Source: Thermohalobaculum sp039027855 (GTDB lineage Bacteria; Pseudomonadota; Alphaproteobacteria; Rhodobacterales; Rhodobacteraceae). From it: 64,000 nucleotides of DNA. Shown here one piece after another: positions 45,055-55,444 of this stretch. Where the stretch lies: contig JBCCJI010000012.1 of assembly GCA_039027855.1 (NCBI GenBank), positions 1 to 64,000 of the forward strand, written 5' to 3'. Made by a program: the position numbers and the translations under genes. The notes below the pieces were generated by a model, which saw only the letters and a list, made by a program, of their open reading frames with translations, ran no database searches and was not told the DNA's origin. The first letter of the stretch is position 1; each line of letters begins with the position of its first letter.

Positions 45055-46212
45055 TTGCCCGTCATCGACCGTATTGCCGCCGAAGCCGATGCCCTGACCG
45101 CCATCCGGCGCGACCTGCACGCGCACCCCGAGCTTGGGTTCGAGGAGGTTCGGACCTCGGGCATCGTGGCCGATGCGCTCCGCCGGTGGGGCATCGAGGT
45201 GACCACGGGCATCGGCAAGACCGGCGTCGTTGGCGTGCTGAAAGGGACGCGCGAAGGGCGCAGCATCGGCCTACGCGCCGATATGGACGCCCTGCCGATC
45301 CATGAGACGACCAACCTGCCCTATGCCTCGAAGACCCCGGGTGTGATGCATGCCTGTGGGCATGATGCGCACACCACAATGCTGCTGGGCGCCGCGCAGT
45401 ACCTGGCCAACACACGCGATTTCGCGGGCACTGCGGTCTTCATCTTTCAGCCCGCCGAAGAGGGTTTGGGCGGCGCGCGCGCGATGCTGGCCGACGGGCT
45501 GTTCGAGCGGTTTCCCTGCGATGAGATCTACGGCATGCACAACTCGCCGTATCACGCGCCGGGCGAGATCGGCGTGAAGCCGGGCGATGCCATGGCCGGA
45601 GCGAATTTCTTCGACATCCGCGTCACCGGCAAGGGCAGCCATGCCGCCATGCCGCAGGCGGGCCGCGATGCACTGCTGATCGCCACAAGCCTCGTTCAAC
45701 AGCTGCAGACGATCGTGTCGCGCAACGTGCCACCGACCAAGCCTGCGGTGCTGTCGGTCACGCGCATCGCCGCGGGCTCGGCCTATAACGTCGTGCCGGA
45801 AACCGCCGAGATCGCCGGCACCGTGCGCTACTTCCATGACGAGGTGTCCACCCTGATCACCGAGCGGATCAACGAGATCGCAGCCGGTCTTGGTGCGGCA
45901 TTGGGCGCCCGGATCGAGGTCGAGATGCGCAACGTCTTCGATGTTCTGAAGAACGATGCAGCGCTCTCGGCGATGATGGTGGAGACCGCGAAGGACATCA
46001 CCGGGCCCATGCAGGCGACGATGAAGGATGACGTGGTGATGGGATCGGAGGATTTTGCCGATATGCTGAAGGTCGTGCCGGGGGCCTATTGCACGATCGG
46101 CCATGCCGGCGATGTGGCGCTGCACAATCCGGGCTTTGTGTTCGACGATGCGGCACTGCCGCTTGGTGCCAGTCTGCTCGCGCGGATGGTCGAGACCCGC
46201 GGCGCGGCTTGA
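45055..46212 (+). CDS. M20-family amidohydrolase (hippurate hydrolase-like)
   Basis: A 385-residue metal-dependent amidohydrolase of the HipO/AbgB/IAA-amino acid hydrolase group. Metal-site regions are IGLRADMDALPI, MHACGHDAHTTMLLGAA, IFQPAEEGLGGA and the late GSEDFAD. The dimerisation domain shows VTGKGSHAAMPQAGRDAL. Substrates in the family are N-acyl amino acids and amides. The start is TTG at 45055: AAGGAG stands 6 bases before it and the protein begins at the family's N-terminus. The ORF is open further up through non-coding sequence after tRNA-Gly. It may act with the M20 and dehydrogenase genes that follow. Confidence 0.9.
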   Translation: MPVIDRIAAEADALTAIRRDLHAHPELGFEEVRTSGIVADALRRWGIEVTTGIGKTGVVGVLKGTREGRSIGLRADMDALPIHETTNLPYASKTPGVMHACGHDAHTTMLLGAAQYLANTRDFAGTAVFIFQPAEEGLGGARAMLADGLFERFPCDEIYGMHNSPYHAPGEIGVKPGDAMAGANFFDIRVTGKGSHAAMPQAGRDALLIATSLVQQLQTIVSRNVPPTKPAVLSVTRIAAGSAYNVVPETAEIAGTVRYFHDEVSTLITERINEIAAGLGAALGARIEVEMRNVFDVLKNDAALSAMMVETAKDITGPMQATMKDDVVMGSEDFADMLKVVPGAYCTIGHAGDVALHNPGFVFDDAALPLGASLLARMVETRGAA

Positions 46213-46460
46213 GCAAAGCGCCAGACTACCTCGCTGATGCTGCTATGGCTGCAAACCGATGGCCAAGCTGACGAGCTGGCGGAAGACTTGCGGATTATCG
46301 GCGTCTTTCAGGACCGGGCGACACCTTCTGCCAGTGTCACCCATACGCCCCTTGCGGGCGGCCAACGCTGTGCGGCCCGCGGTTTCTCTCGACGACCTAG
46401 GCGCTGCCGAGGCGCTCAGTTGCTTGACAAGCGGACGCTGTTTCGCAGCATCGAGCGGCG

Positions 46461-47597
46461 ATGACGGACCCTCTCTCACTGCCTTTCGACGCCGAGGCCA
46501 TGGCCCATGAGCTCATGGCGTGGATCGCCTTTGAATCGCCGACCTATGATGCCGCCGCGGTGGCGCGCATGGTCGATCTCGCGGCCATGACACTGGCCGA
46601 GCTTGACGCCACCATCGAGATCCTGCCTGGGCGGGGCGGCTATGGCCCCTCGCTTCGTGCGCGCCTCGCCCATCGGCGCCGTGGCGTGCCGGGCGTGTTG
46701 ATCTCGGGCCATCTCGACACGGTCCACCCGGTGGGCGCGCTGGCCGCGAACCCGGTTCGGATCGAGGACGGCAGGCTTTGGGGGCCGGGCGGGCTGGACA
46801 TGAAGGGCGGCTGTCTGATGGCGGTGGAAGCACTGCGCCAGTTGGCAGCGGCGGGCATCGAGACACCGCTGCCCATCACTGTGCTGTTCACCCCGGACGA
46901 GGAAGTTGGCACCCCGTCCACCCGAGCTCTGATCGAGGCAGAAGCTCGGCGCCATGCCTATGTCCTCGTCCCCGAACCCGCACCGCCTCAGGGTGGCGTC
47001 ACGACCGGGCGCTATGCCATCGCGCGTTTTCGCCTGACGGCCGAGGGCGCGCCCGCCCATGCCGGCGTCGCGCCCGAAGACGGGCTGTCGGCCGTGCGCG
47101 AGATGGCCCGGCGCATCCTCGAGATCGAAGCGCGATCCGGCACCGATGCGACGTTCTCGGTCAACGATCTCCGATCCGGGCGCTGGGTGAATTGCGTGCC
47201 ACACTGGTGCACGGCGCAGGTCCTGACCATGGCCAAGACCGAAGCCGATCTCGACGCCGCGAGCGCCTGGCTGATGGCACAAGCGGGAACCCGCAACGCG
47301 ATCAGCTTTACGGTGGAGCGCGATGTGGTCCGCCCGGTCTGGCCGGATGGGCAGCCCGCCACCACGGCGCTTTATGCGCGGGCCGCCGACATCGCGGCGC
47401 GCATGGGCGTGGCGCTGCCATCGGGGTCGATGGGTGGCGGGTCCGATGCGAATTTCACCGGTGCCCTCGGCGTGGCGACGCTCTGCTCCCTTGGGCCCGA
47501 GGGCGCCGGCTACCACACGGCCGAGGAATACGTTGAGATCGAGAGTCTTGCCAGCCGGGGCCGCCTGTTCACCGCACTGCTGGCCGAGTTGGCGTGA
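46461..47597 (+). CDS. M20-family carboxypeptidase (CPG2/ArgE-like)
   Basis: A 378-residue zinc peptidase of the glutamate-carboxypeptidase/acetylornithine-deacetylase group. Motifs in order: ISGHLDTVHPVG (first metal His), WGPGGLDMKGG (bridging Asp), LFTPDEEVGTPSTR (catalytic Glu pair), EGAPAHAGVAPEDG, and GGGSDANFTG near the end. CPG2 relatives split a C-terminal Glu or a similar residue from acylated substrates. It lies 248 bases after the other M20 gene and just before the dehydrogenase genes. The intervening gap shows a TTGACA at 46424 but no matching -10. Confidence 0.9.
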   Translation: MTDPLSLPFDAEAMAHELMAWIAFESPTYDAAAVARMVDLAAMTLAELDATIEILPGRGGYGPSLRARLAHRRRGVPGVLISGHLDTVHPVGALAANPVRIEDGRLWGPGGLDMKGGCLMAVEALRQLAAAGIETPLPITVLFTPDEEVGTPSTRALIEAEARRHAYVLVPEPAPPQGGVTTGRYAIARFRLTAEGAPAHAGVAPEDGLSAVREMARRILEIEARSGTDATFSVNDLRSGRWVNCVPHWCTAQVLTMAKTEADLDAASAWLMAQAGTRNAISFTVERDVVRPVWPDGQPATTALYARAADIAARMGVALPSGSMGGGSDANFTGALGVATLCSLGPEGAGYHTAEEYVEIESLASRGRLFTALLAELA

Positions 47598-47607
47598 GGA
47601 GCGCGCG

Positions 47608-47667
47608 ATGCCGACATGGATCCTTGGCGCCATGACCGACCTGCGCGTCACGAGCGCCGCGAGATGA
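47608..47667 (+). CDS. Possible 19-residue leader peptide
   Basis: A tiny ORF with GAGGAG six bases before its ATG, reading MPTWILGAMTDLRVTSAAR. Its TGA overlaps the ATG of the next gene as ATGA, the same coupling used by several real gene pairs in this window. It may be a leader that couples translation, a remnant of a lost gene, or chance. No homology is recognised. Confidence 0.3.
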   Translation: MPTWILGAMTDLRVTSAAR

Positions 47668-48500
47668 GCACCCTGGCAGACATGACCATCGGTGTCGTCG
47701 GCCTCGGCGCCATGGGCGGTCGCGTGGCAGAACGTCTGGAGGATGCAGGGGCAAGGCTGTTGCGATGGGATGCCGATCCGGCCCGACGCTCGGCACCCGC
47801 ACTCGGCGCGTTGGCGGTGGCGGATGCCGTGTTGCTTTCGCTGCCTGACGATACGGCCTGCGATCAGGTGACCGACAGTCTGCTCGCCGATGCCCGTCCC
47901 GGACTGCTGATCATCGACACCTCGACCACCAGCCCAGACGGCGCGCGGGCGCGCCAGGCGCGCGCGGCTGCCTCGGGTGTCGGCTATGTGGACGCACCGG
48001 TTTCGGGAGGCCCGGCGGGGGCCGAGAGCGGGGCGCTGACCGTCATGCTGGGCGGGCTCGAGGCGGATCTCGACCGGGCGGAGACCCTGCTCGCGCCGCT
48101 GGCCGGCCGCCTTCTGCGTTGCGGCGGGCCGGGCACGGGGGCGGCGCTCAAGCTTGCCAACAACCTGCTGCTCGCCGGGCACCTGATGCTGGCGGGCGAA
48201 GCGATGCGGCTCGCCTCCGATGCCGGGATCGCGCCCGAGACGCTGGTGGCGGCGCTTTCGGCCGGGTCGGGCCGCAGCGCCGCGATCGAGGTCAATCTAC
48301 CGAAATGGGTTTTGTCCGAGAGCTATGACAGCGGCTTCTCTCTCGCGCTTATGGCGAAGGACGTGGCCTTGGCCGCCAGGCTGGCGAACGGGCTTGGCCC
48401 CATCGGCTCGAGCGTCGCACAACAGACCGAGGCGGCGTTGGACCGCTTTGGCCCGGGCGCCGATTTCAACCGTCTCGTCGATCACGGCCGCGAACCATGA
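47664..48500 (+). CDS. NAD(P)-dependent beta-hydroxyacid dehydrogenase
   Basis: A 278-residue member of the 3-hydroxyisobutyrate dehydrogenase family. It has the Rossmann motif VVGLGAMGGRVAERL, the substrate-binding segment DAPVSGGPAGAESGALTVMLGG, the catalytic Lys region GTGAALKLANNLLLAG, and a KDVALAARLANGLG segment. These enzymes oxidise short beta-hydroxy acids to semialdehydes, which fits the aldehyde dehydrogenase encoded next (ATGA overlap). The start at 47664 was chosen over an in-frame ATG at 47682; both keep the Rossmann motif. Confidence 0.88.
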   Translation: MSTLADMTIGVVGLGAMGGRVAERLEDAGARLLRWDADPARRSAPALGALAVADAVLLSLPDDTACDQVTDSLLADARPGLLIIDTSTTSPDGARARQARAAASGVGYVDAPVSGGPAGAESGALTVMLGGLEADLDRAETLLAPLAGRLLRCGGPGTGAALKLANNLLLAGHLMLAGEAMRLASDAGIAPETLVAALSAGSGRSAAIEVNLPKWVLSESYDSGFSLALMAKDVALAARLANGLGPIGSSVAQQTEAALDRFGPGADFNRLVDHGREP

Positions 48501-49960
48501 CCACGATCGAGGATGCGCTCAGGGGCCCAGTCGCGTCGCTGATCGGCGGTACACCGGTTGAGGGCGAGGGCGCCGAGATCGCGCTGATCGATCCCGCAAC
48601 GGAAGAACAGCTGACCAGCTACCGCGATGGCGGTATGTCGGTGGCCGAAGGGGCGCTGGCGGCGGCCGAGGATGGCGGCGCCGCATGGCGGTCCTTCGAT
48701 CCGGCCACCCGCGGCGCCGTGCTCGCCCGCGCAGCGGCGCTGATCCGAGACGAGGGCGAAAGGCTCGCCGCGACCGAGAGCCGGGCGGCCGGGATTCCGA
48801 TCACCGATGCACGGGCGCATGTGGCCAAGGTGGCGGGCTTCTTCGACTACTATGCCGGCTGGGCCGACAAGATCGACGGGCGGGTGATCACAGGCGCCGG
48901 TGGCCGGATGACGCTGGTGGATCGGGTGCCGCTCGGCACGGTGGTGCAGATCACGCCCTGGAATGCGCCGATCTTCACCGCAGGCTGGCAGCTTGCGCCG
49001 GCGCTGGCTGCGGGCAATGCGGCGGTGCTGAAACCCTCGGAACACACACCGGTCACCTCGCTCATGCTGGGCCACCTGCTGCTGGAGGCCGGTGTGCCGC
49101 CGGGAGCCATCTCGATCGTGGCGGGGCTCGGCGCCACGGCAGGGGCGCGGCTTGTGGGCGATCCGCGTTGCGGCAAGGCGGTGTTCATCGGCTCGGTTCC
49201 GACCGGGCGCAAGGTTGCGGCCACGGCGGCCGCATCGGGGCGCCCTGCCCTGCTGGAGCTCGGCGGAAAATCGGCGGCAGTCGTGTTTGCCGATGCCGAT
49301 CTCGACCGCGCCGTTGCGGCGCAGCTCGGCGGGATCTTTGGCGCCGCAGGGCAAAGCTGCACCGCCGGGTCGCGCCTGCTGGTCGAACGCACCATCTACG
49401 ACACCGTGGTCGCGAGGATGGCCGAAGGGGCGAAGAACTGGCGGGTCGGTCCGCCATCGGACCCCACGACCCGGATGGGTCCGCTGTTCTCGGCCGATCG
49501 GTTAAACGCCGTGAGCGCCGCGATCGAATCCGCGCAGGATGCCGGCGCGCGGCTTGTCGCCGGCGGTGCGCGGCCCGAGGGTCTGCCGGACGAGCGCGGG
49601 TACTACATCGCGCCGACGGTCTTCGCCGATGTGGCGCCGGAGCATGCGCTGGCCCGCGAGGAGATCTTCGGCCCGGTCCTCGCCATCACGCCCTTCGAGA
49701 CGGAGGCGCAGGCCATCGCCCTGGCCAATGGCGGCGAGTTCGACCTGGCCGGCGCCGTCTGGAGCCGCGATGGCGCGAGGGCCCTCCGCGTCGCCCGCGC
49801 GATCCGCGCCGGCACGGTCTGGGTGAACGACTACCGCACGCTCGGCGTGCAGGCGCCGTTCGGCGGCATGCGGGGATCGGGCTTCGGCCGGTCGTCGGCG
49901 GCCGAGGTGCTGGCGGAATACACGCAGTCAAAGGCGATCTGGCTCGACCCCGAGGGGTAA
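48497..49960 (+). CDS. NAD(P)+-dependent aldehyde dehydrogenase
   Basis: A 487-residue ALDH-superfamily enzyme overlapping the previous gene by ATGA. Standard marks are QITPWNAPIFTAGWQLAPAL with the catalytic Asn, AVLKPSEHTP (cofactor Lys), FIGSVPTGRKV, LLELGGKSAAVVFADADLD (catalytic Glu) and GQSCTAGSRLLVERTIYD (nucleophile Cys). It should oxidise the semialdehyde made by the hydroxyacid dehydrogenase. The exact aldehyde is unknown. It ends 7 bases before the stop of the convergent ABC-transporter operon. Confidence 0.92.
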   Translation: MTTIEDALRGPVASLIGGTPVEGEGAEIALIDPATEEQLTSYRDGGMSVAEGALAAAEDGGAAWRSFDPATRGAVLARAAALIRDEGERLAATESRAAGIPITDARAHVAKVAGFFDYYAGWADKIDGRVITGAGGRMTLVDRVPLGTVVQITPWNAPIFTAGWQLAPALAAGNAAVLKPSEHTPVTSLMLGHLLLEAGVPPGAISIVAGLGATAGARLVGDPRCGKAVFIGSVPTGRKVAATAAASGRPALLELGGKSAAVVFADADLDRAVAAQLGGIFGAAGQSCTAGSRLLVERTIYDTVVARMAEGAKNWRVGPPSDPTTRMGPLFSADRLNAVSAAIESAQDAGARLVAGGARPEGLPDERGYYIAPTVFADVAPEHALAREEIFGPVLAITPFETEAQAIALANGGEFDLAGAVWSRDGARALRVARAIRAGTVWVNDYRTLGVQAPFGGMRGSGFGRSSAAEVLAEYTQSKAIWLDPEG

Positions 49961-49967
49961 GGCGGCC

Positions 49968-51581
49968 TTACGCTGCGGTCTTCGCGCCCGATTTCGCGCC
50001 GGGAGCGGCGGCCAGTAGGGCTGCAGTGTAGGGATGCTTCGGCGCCGCGAACAGCTCGGCCGTGGGTCCGGCCTCGACCACCTCGCCCCGCTGCATCACC
50101 ATGATCCGATCGCAGATCTGGGCCGCCACGCGCAGGTCGTGCGTGATGAACAACACAGCGAGGTCGAACTCCTCCTTCACCTCGTCCAGCAGTTCCATCA
50201 CTTGCTTCTGCACCGACACATCCAGCGCCGACACCGCTTCGTCGGCGACGATAATCTGCGGCTCCATCGCCAATGCGCGGGCGATGGCGATGCGTTGGCG
50301 CTGCCCTCCCGAGAACTGGTGTGGATAGCGGTCGAGCGCGTCCGGTGACAGACCGACGCGGCTCATCAGGCGGCGCGCCTTGTCCTCGGCGTCGGCGCGC
50401 GAAACGCCAAAATTACGCGGCCCCTCAGTGATCGAGGCGCCGACCGTGCGCCGCGGGTTCAGCGAGCGATACGGGTCCTGGAAGACGATCTGGATGCGCC
50501 GGCGATACGGCCGCAGTGCCCCGCGCCCGAGCTTCGCCACATCAGTACCGCCGAGGCGCACCGCGCCGGTTGTCGGGTCGATCAGGCGCACGATGCAGCG
50601 GGCGACCGTCGACTTGCCCGAACCGCTTTCACCGACGACCCCCAAGGTCTCGTTCCGGCGAATGGTGAGATCGACGCCCTTTACCGCAGTCAGCCCGGCG
50701 CTGCGGGCAAAGAGGCCTCGCCCGCCATAGCGCTTGACGAGTTCGATGGTCTCGACCGCGACGGGGCCCTTGGCGGCGGCGCGCTCGGGTGGCGTCATGC
50801 TGGGCACCGCGTCGATCAGCATGCGGGTATAGGCATCGTGCGGGCGCTGTAGCACCTCGGCCGCGGTCCCGCTTTCGACCACTACGCCGCCCCGCATCAC
50901 GACGACGCGGTCGGCGATCTCTTCGACCACGCCGAAGTCGTGCGTGATGAACAGCGCCCCGGCATCGCGGCGCGCGATCAGCTCACGGATCAGCTTGAGG
51001 ATCTGGGCCTGCGTGGTGACATCCAGCGCCGTCGTCGGTTCATCGGCGATCAGCAACGCCGGATCGCAGGCCATGGCGGCGGCGATCATCACGCGCTGAC
51101 GCTGCCCGCCCGACATCTGGTGCGGAAAGGTGTCGTAAAGCTTGGCCGGATCGGGCAGATGCATCGCACCCATCAGCTCGACGACCTTGGCCCGGCGTTC
51201 GGCCGACGGCATGGCGGTGTGGATGGCCAGCACCTCGTCGATCTGGGCGCCGATGGTCTCGACCGGGTTCAGCGCGGTCGCAGGTTCCTGGAAGACCATC
51301 GCCATGCGGTCACCGCGGAGCGTACGCAGGCGCTGCGGCGTAGCGCCCAGCAGTTCCTCGCCCTGCAGACGGATGGACCCGGCCTCGGCCCGCAATTCCT
51401 TGGCCATCAGACCCATGACCGAGAAGGCGCTGACCGATTTGCCCGAGCCGCTTTCGCCGACAACGCAGACGATCTCGCCCGGATTGACGTCGAGATCGAT
51501 GCCCTGCACGGCGTAGCGCCGGTCGGCCCCCTCGGGCAGGCGCACGGTCAGGCCGCGCATGCTGAGAACCGGCTCGCTCAT
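49968..51581 (-). CDS. Peptide-type ABC transporter, fused double ATPase (DppD-DppF type)
   Basis: A 537-residue protein carrying two ATPase domains that in many species are separate DppD and DppF subunits; this fused form resembles YejF/GsiA. Each half has a Walker A (GESGSGKSVSAF; GESGSGKSTVAR), a signature (MSGGQRQR; FSGGQRQR) and a Walker B (LLIADEPTT; IIVADEAVSALD), so both sites look active. It powers the two permeases encoded just upstream, which overlap by ATGA. Last gene of the transporter operon. Confidence 0.93.
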   Translation of the reverse strand: MSEPVLSMRGLTVRLPEGADRRYAVQGIDLDVNPGEIVCVVGESGSGKSVSAFSVMGLMAKELRAEAGSIRLQGEELLGATPQRLRTLRGDRMAMVFQEPATALNPVETIGAQIDEVLAIHTAMPSAERRAKVVELMGAMHLPDPAKLYDTFPHQMSGGQRQRVMIAAAMACDPALLIADEPTTALDVTTQAQILKLIRELIARRDAGALFITHDFGVVEEIADRVVVMRGGVVVESGTAAEVLQRPHDAYTRMLIDAVPSMTPPERAAAKGPVAVETIELVKRYGGRGLFARSAGLTAVKGVDLTIRRNETLGVVGESGSGKSTVARCIVRLIDPTTGAVRLGGTDVAKLGRGALRPYRRRIQIVFQDPYRSLNPRRTVGASITEGPRNFGVSRADAEDKARRLMSRVGLSPDALDRYPHQFSGGQRQRIAIARALAMEPQIIVADEAVSALDVSVQKQVMELLDEVKEEFDLAVLFITHDLRVAAQICDRIMVMQRGEVVEAGPTAELFAAPKHPYTAALLAAAPGAKSGAKTAA

Positions 51582-52464
51582 CGCTGCCCCACCCGCTTGG
51601 CCAGTTTCGGATCGAGCCGATCACGCAGCGCATCGCCCAGCAGGTTGACCGCCAGGATCGTCACTGCCAGCGCGATGCCCGGCCAGATCAGGTTCATCGG
51701 CGCGATCTGGAACAGGAGCCGCCCCTCGGCGACCATGTTGCCCCAGGACGGGATCTGCGGCGGCGTGCCCGCGCCTAGGAAGCTGAGGATCGCCTCGGTC
51801 AGCATCGCCGAGGCCGCGATATAGGTCGCCTGCACGATCAGCGGCGGCACGCAATTGGGCACCACATGGCGCCACAGGATCAGCGGCAGCGGCGTACCGA
51901 CGGCGACAGCGGCCTCGACATAGGGTTCCTCGCGCACCGACAGCACGACCGAGCGGACGAGGCGCACGACGCGCGGCACCTCGGGTACGGTGATGGCGGC
52001 GATGACGGTCGTCAGCGATGCGCCCGAGACCGATACCAGTGCGATGGCAAGCAGGACGCCGGGGATGGCCATAAGCCCGTCCATGATCCGCATGATCACC
52101 GGGTCGAGCCAGCGGATGAACCCAGTGAAAAGCCCGATCAGCAGACCGCTCGCGACCGCCAGCACAGCGGCAGCGGCCCCGACCGTGACCGAGATGCGGG
52201 CGCCATAGACCATCCGGCTCCAGACATCGCGGCCCAGGTGATCGGTGCCCAGCATATGATCGGCTGAGGCCGGGCGGAGGCGCGTCGCGGGCGAGAGCGC
52301 AGTCGGATCGGCGACCGCAAGCAGCGGCGCAAAGGCCGCGCCAAAGGCGATCGAGGCCAGCGTCAGCGCCGCCAGCGCCGCGATGGGGTTACGGTAGAGG
52401 AGCCCCAGGACAGCGACGCCCCGGTTCACCCGAGGCGGAAGTGCCGCAATGTCTTCAGCGGCGC

Positions 52465-52468
<4 letters not shown>
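51578..52468 (-). CDS. Peptide-type ABC transporter permease (DppC type)
   Basis: A 296-residue inner-membrane permease. The DppC/OppC layout is clear: an N-terminal helix (GLLYRNPIAALAALTLASIAFGAAF), the LGTDHLGRDVWSRMVYGARIS motif, several helices, and the cytoplasmic EAA loop (EEPYVEAAVAVGTPLPLILWRHVVPN). It overlaps both neighbours by 4 bases. It pairs with the DppB-type permease. Confidence 0.93.
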
Positions 52469-53403
<935 letters not shown>

Positions 53404-53479
53404 GGGCCCGCCGGTCAGCCAAGGACGGAAGCGACTGGCCGGGGCATCACGCCCGGCCAGCCTGTGATCGTTTCGTCGA

Positions 53480-55078
53480 TCAGGTCTTCTGGATGTTCCA
53501 GAAGAACGGCGGTGCCTCCAGGATGCCGCTCACATTGTCGCGGAAGCCGGTCGGCACGAAGAACTGGCCCAGCAGCGCGTGGTAGTTCTGCTCGAAGAAC
53601 CGGGCCTGGATGCGCTCGGCGATGGCCTTTTGCGCATCGACGCCCTGCGCCTCGGCGAACTCGGTGCGCATCGCCTCGATCTGGGGATCGTCGGCCCAAC
53701 CGACCCAGGCGCCGTCGCCATTGGCCGCCAGGGCGAACTGCACGACCGGATTCAACAGATCGGCGCCCTCCCACCAGGTGACGAACATGTTCCAGCCGCC
53801 GTCGTCGATGGCGTTCTTGCTGGCGCGGCGCTGCAGCACGGTGGCCCAGTCCATCGCCTGTGCCTCGACGTTGATGCCAAGGCGCTGCATCGTGTCGACC
53901 ACGACCTGGATGTAGTTGGTCTGGACCGGGATATCGGTGGTGGCGAGAACCACGAAGCGCTCACCGTCATAGCCCGACTCGGCGAGAATCTTCTTGGCGT
54001 CTTCCAGATCCGGCTCGGCGATGAAGTCGCTGCCGGCCGCGTTGGCGTAGGTCGTGCCGCAGGGGAAGACGCTAAAGCAGGGCTCGCCGAACTCGGGCGA
54101 GCCGACAGCGGCCAGCAGAAGATCGGTCTGGTTGAGCGCCCGCGTGATGGCCCGGCGCACGCCCGGATTGGCCGAGGCGCCCTGCAGGCTGTTGAACCGC
54201 GCCATGCCCATATTGCCGAGCGGGTTGAAGTTCTGCACCTTCACGCCCCGCGTGCCGGCGACGATGGGCGCGAGATCGGCCGGCACCTGCTCCCAATAGT
54301 CGACCTCGCCCGTCATCAGCGCGTTCAGCTGGGTGTTGGGGTCGGGGAAGTTGATCCACTCGACGCTGTCGAGATGGGCCACCTTGCCGCCGGCCGCGTT
54401 GCTCGCAGGCTCCGAGCGGGGCACGTAGTTCGGATTGCGCTCATAGACGACGCGGGCGCCGGGGCGGAACTCGGCCGCGTTGAAAGTGAAGGGGCCAGAG
54501 CCGATCACCTCGTCTGCGCCGATGCGCTGGCTGGTCGGATACTCGGCAAATCGCTTCGGCATCATAAAGGGCACGTTGGTCGACAGTTTGCCGATCGACT
54601 GCAGCACCAGGCCATAGGGGCGCGAGAGCTTGAGCACGATGGTGTCGGTGCCATCATGGGTGCAGCTTTCGACATAGCTGAACAGCCGCTGGCCCATGCC
54701 GTCGACCTGACCCCAGCGGATCAGCGACAGCGCGCAATCCTCGGCGGTGACCGGGCTGCCATCGTGCCAGGAGAGCCCATCGCGCAGGCCAATGCGGTAG
54801 GTCAGGCCGTCCGGCGAGATCTCGACGCCCGAGGCCATCTGCGGCTGCACTTCCAGGTTGGCGTCCTGCGCAAACAGCGTGTCGTAGACGAGATACCCAT
54901 GGTTGCGGACGATGTAGCCGGTGGTCGCGACCGGATCGAGGATGGTCAGCGAGGCATGCGGGATCACCTTGAGCGTGCCACCCGAGGCCGCCCGCGCGCC
55001 GCGCGGCAGCGCCGCAAGCCCGGCCGCCGCTGCAGCGCCCCCCAATAGTTGACGACGATTGGTGGTGGTTCTGATCAT
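53480..55078 (-). CDS. Periplasmic peptide-type substrate-binding protein (SBP family 5)
   Basis: A 532-residue solute-binding protein and first gene of the ABC operon. The signal has a twin-Arg look (TNRRQLLGGAAAAAGLAAL, cleaved near ARAASGG), so Tat export is possible. SBP_5 marks are SLTILDPVATTGYIVRNHGYLVYDTL (start of mature domain), SWHDGSPVTAEDCALSLIRW, IGSGPFTFNAAEF and NPNYVPRSEP. Family members bind peptides, opines, glutathione or similar. The catabolic genes converging on this operon suggest an acylated or peptide-like substrate. AAGGAG precedes the ATG at 55078; the ORF begins 18 codons earlier without such a site. Confidence 0.92.
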   Translation of the reverse strand: MIRTTTNRRQLLGGAAAAAGLAALPRGARAASGGTLKVIPHASLTILDPVATTGYIVRNHGYLVYDTLFAQDANLEVQPQMASGVEISPDGLTYRIGLRDGLSWHDGSPVTAEDCALSLIRWGQVDGMGQRLFSYVESCTHDGTDTIVLKLSRPYGLVLQSIGKLSTNVPFMMPKRFAEYPTSQRIGADEVIGSGPFTFNAAEFRPGARVVYERNPNYVPRSEPASNAAGGKVAHLDSVEWINFPDPNTQLNALMTGEVDYWEQVPADLAPIVAGTRGVKVQNFNPLGNMGMARFNSLQGASANPGVRRAITRALNQTDLLLAAVGSPEFGEPCFSVFPCGTTYANAAGSDFIAEPDLEDAKKILAESGYDGERFVVLATTDIPVQTNYIQVVVDTMQRLGINVEAQAMDWATVLQRRASKNAIDDGGWNMFVTWWEGADLLNPVVQFALAANGDGAWVGWADDPQIEAMRTEFAEAQGVDAQKAIAERIQARFFEQNYHALLGQFFVPTGFRDNVSGILEAPPFFWNIQKT

Positions 55079-55379
55079 GGGTGGTCTCCTTACCGACTTC
55101 GACTGTCGCTTATGCGACCAAAGTGTCGGCATCAGGCGCTACGTCAACACTCTTGCAACCTTGACGGACAGCAGACCAGCGATCGCCCAAATTGCGGGCA
55201 ACCTCCGCCCAAAGCTTCGTCAGACTGGCGCGAAAAACCGCTTTCCGGGGGCTCGTTCGCCGCCTTCCCCCTGACGTCATTGCCATTTCCAGCGCCAAGC
55301 GACGGCGCCCGCGCTGATGCCGAGGAGGACGCCCACCGCGTCTACGGGCGCCCCAGCGTTCACTGCCGGTCTGCGAAAG
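55079..55379. promoter_or_regulatory. Upstream region of the ABC-transporter operon
   Basis: About 300 bases between the binding-protein start and the hairpin behind the glycosidase gene. It should contain the transporter promoter (minus strand). A 62-codon minus-strand ORF at 55110-55298 is open here but has no recognisable relatives or good start site. I see no convincing operator. Confidence 0.3.
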
Positions 55380-55428
55380 ATCCTGTCAGCCGGGACGCGG
55401 CTTCGCGTTGGCGCCCGGCTGACAGGAT
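55380..55428 (-). terminator. Strong hairpin behind the GH5 gene
   Basis: A perfect 15-base inverted repeat: ATCCTGTCAGCCGGG at 55380-55394 and its complement at 55414-55428. The 19-base loop itself contains a second small stem (ACGCG/CGCGT). It begins 17 bases after the stop of the GH5 gene in the direction of transcription and is followed by CTTTCGC, a poor T-tract. It most likely ends or stabilises the GH5 transcript. Confidence 0.8.
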
Positions 55429-55444
55429 GGGCCGCTCATCGACC

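Noticed and set aside
46424..46452. Promoter before the second M20 gene
   Set aside because: TTGACA is perfect but the hexamer 17 bases later is AGCATC and lies only 8 bases from the ATG, too close for a normal leader.
55110..55298. 62-codon minus-strand ORF upstream of the binding-protein gene
   Set aside because: It has no ribosome binding site, no recognised relatives and lies where the promoter of the ABC operon is expected.
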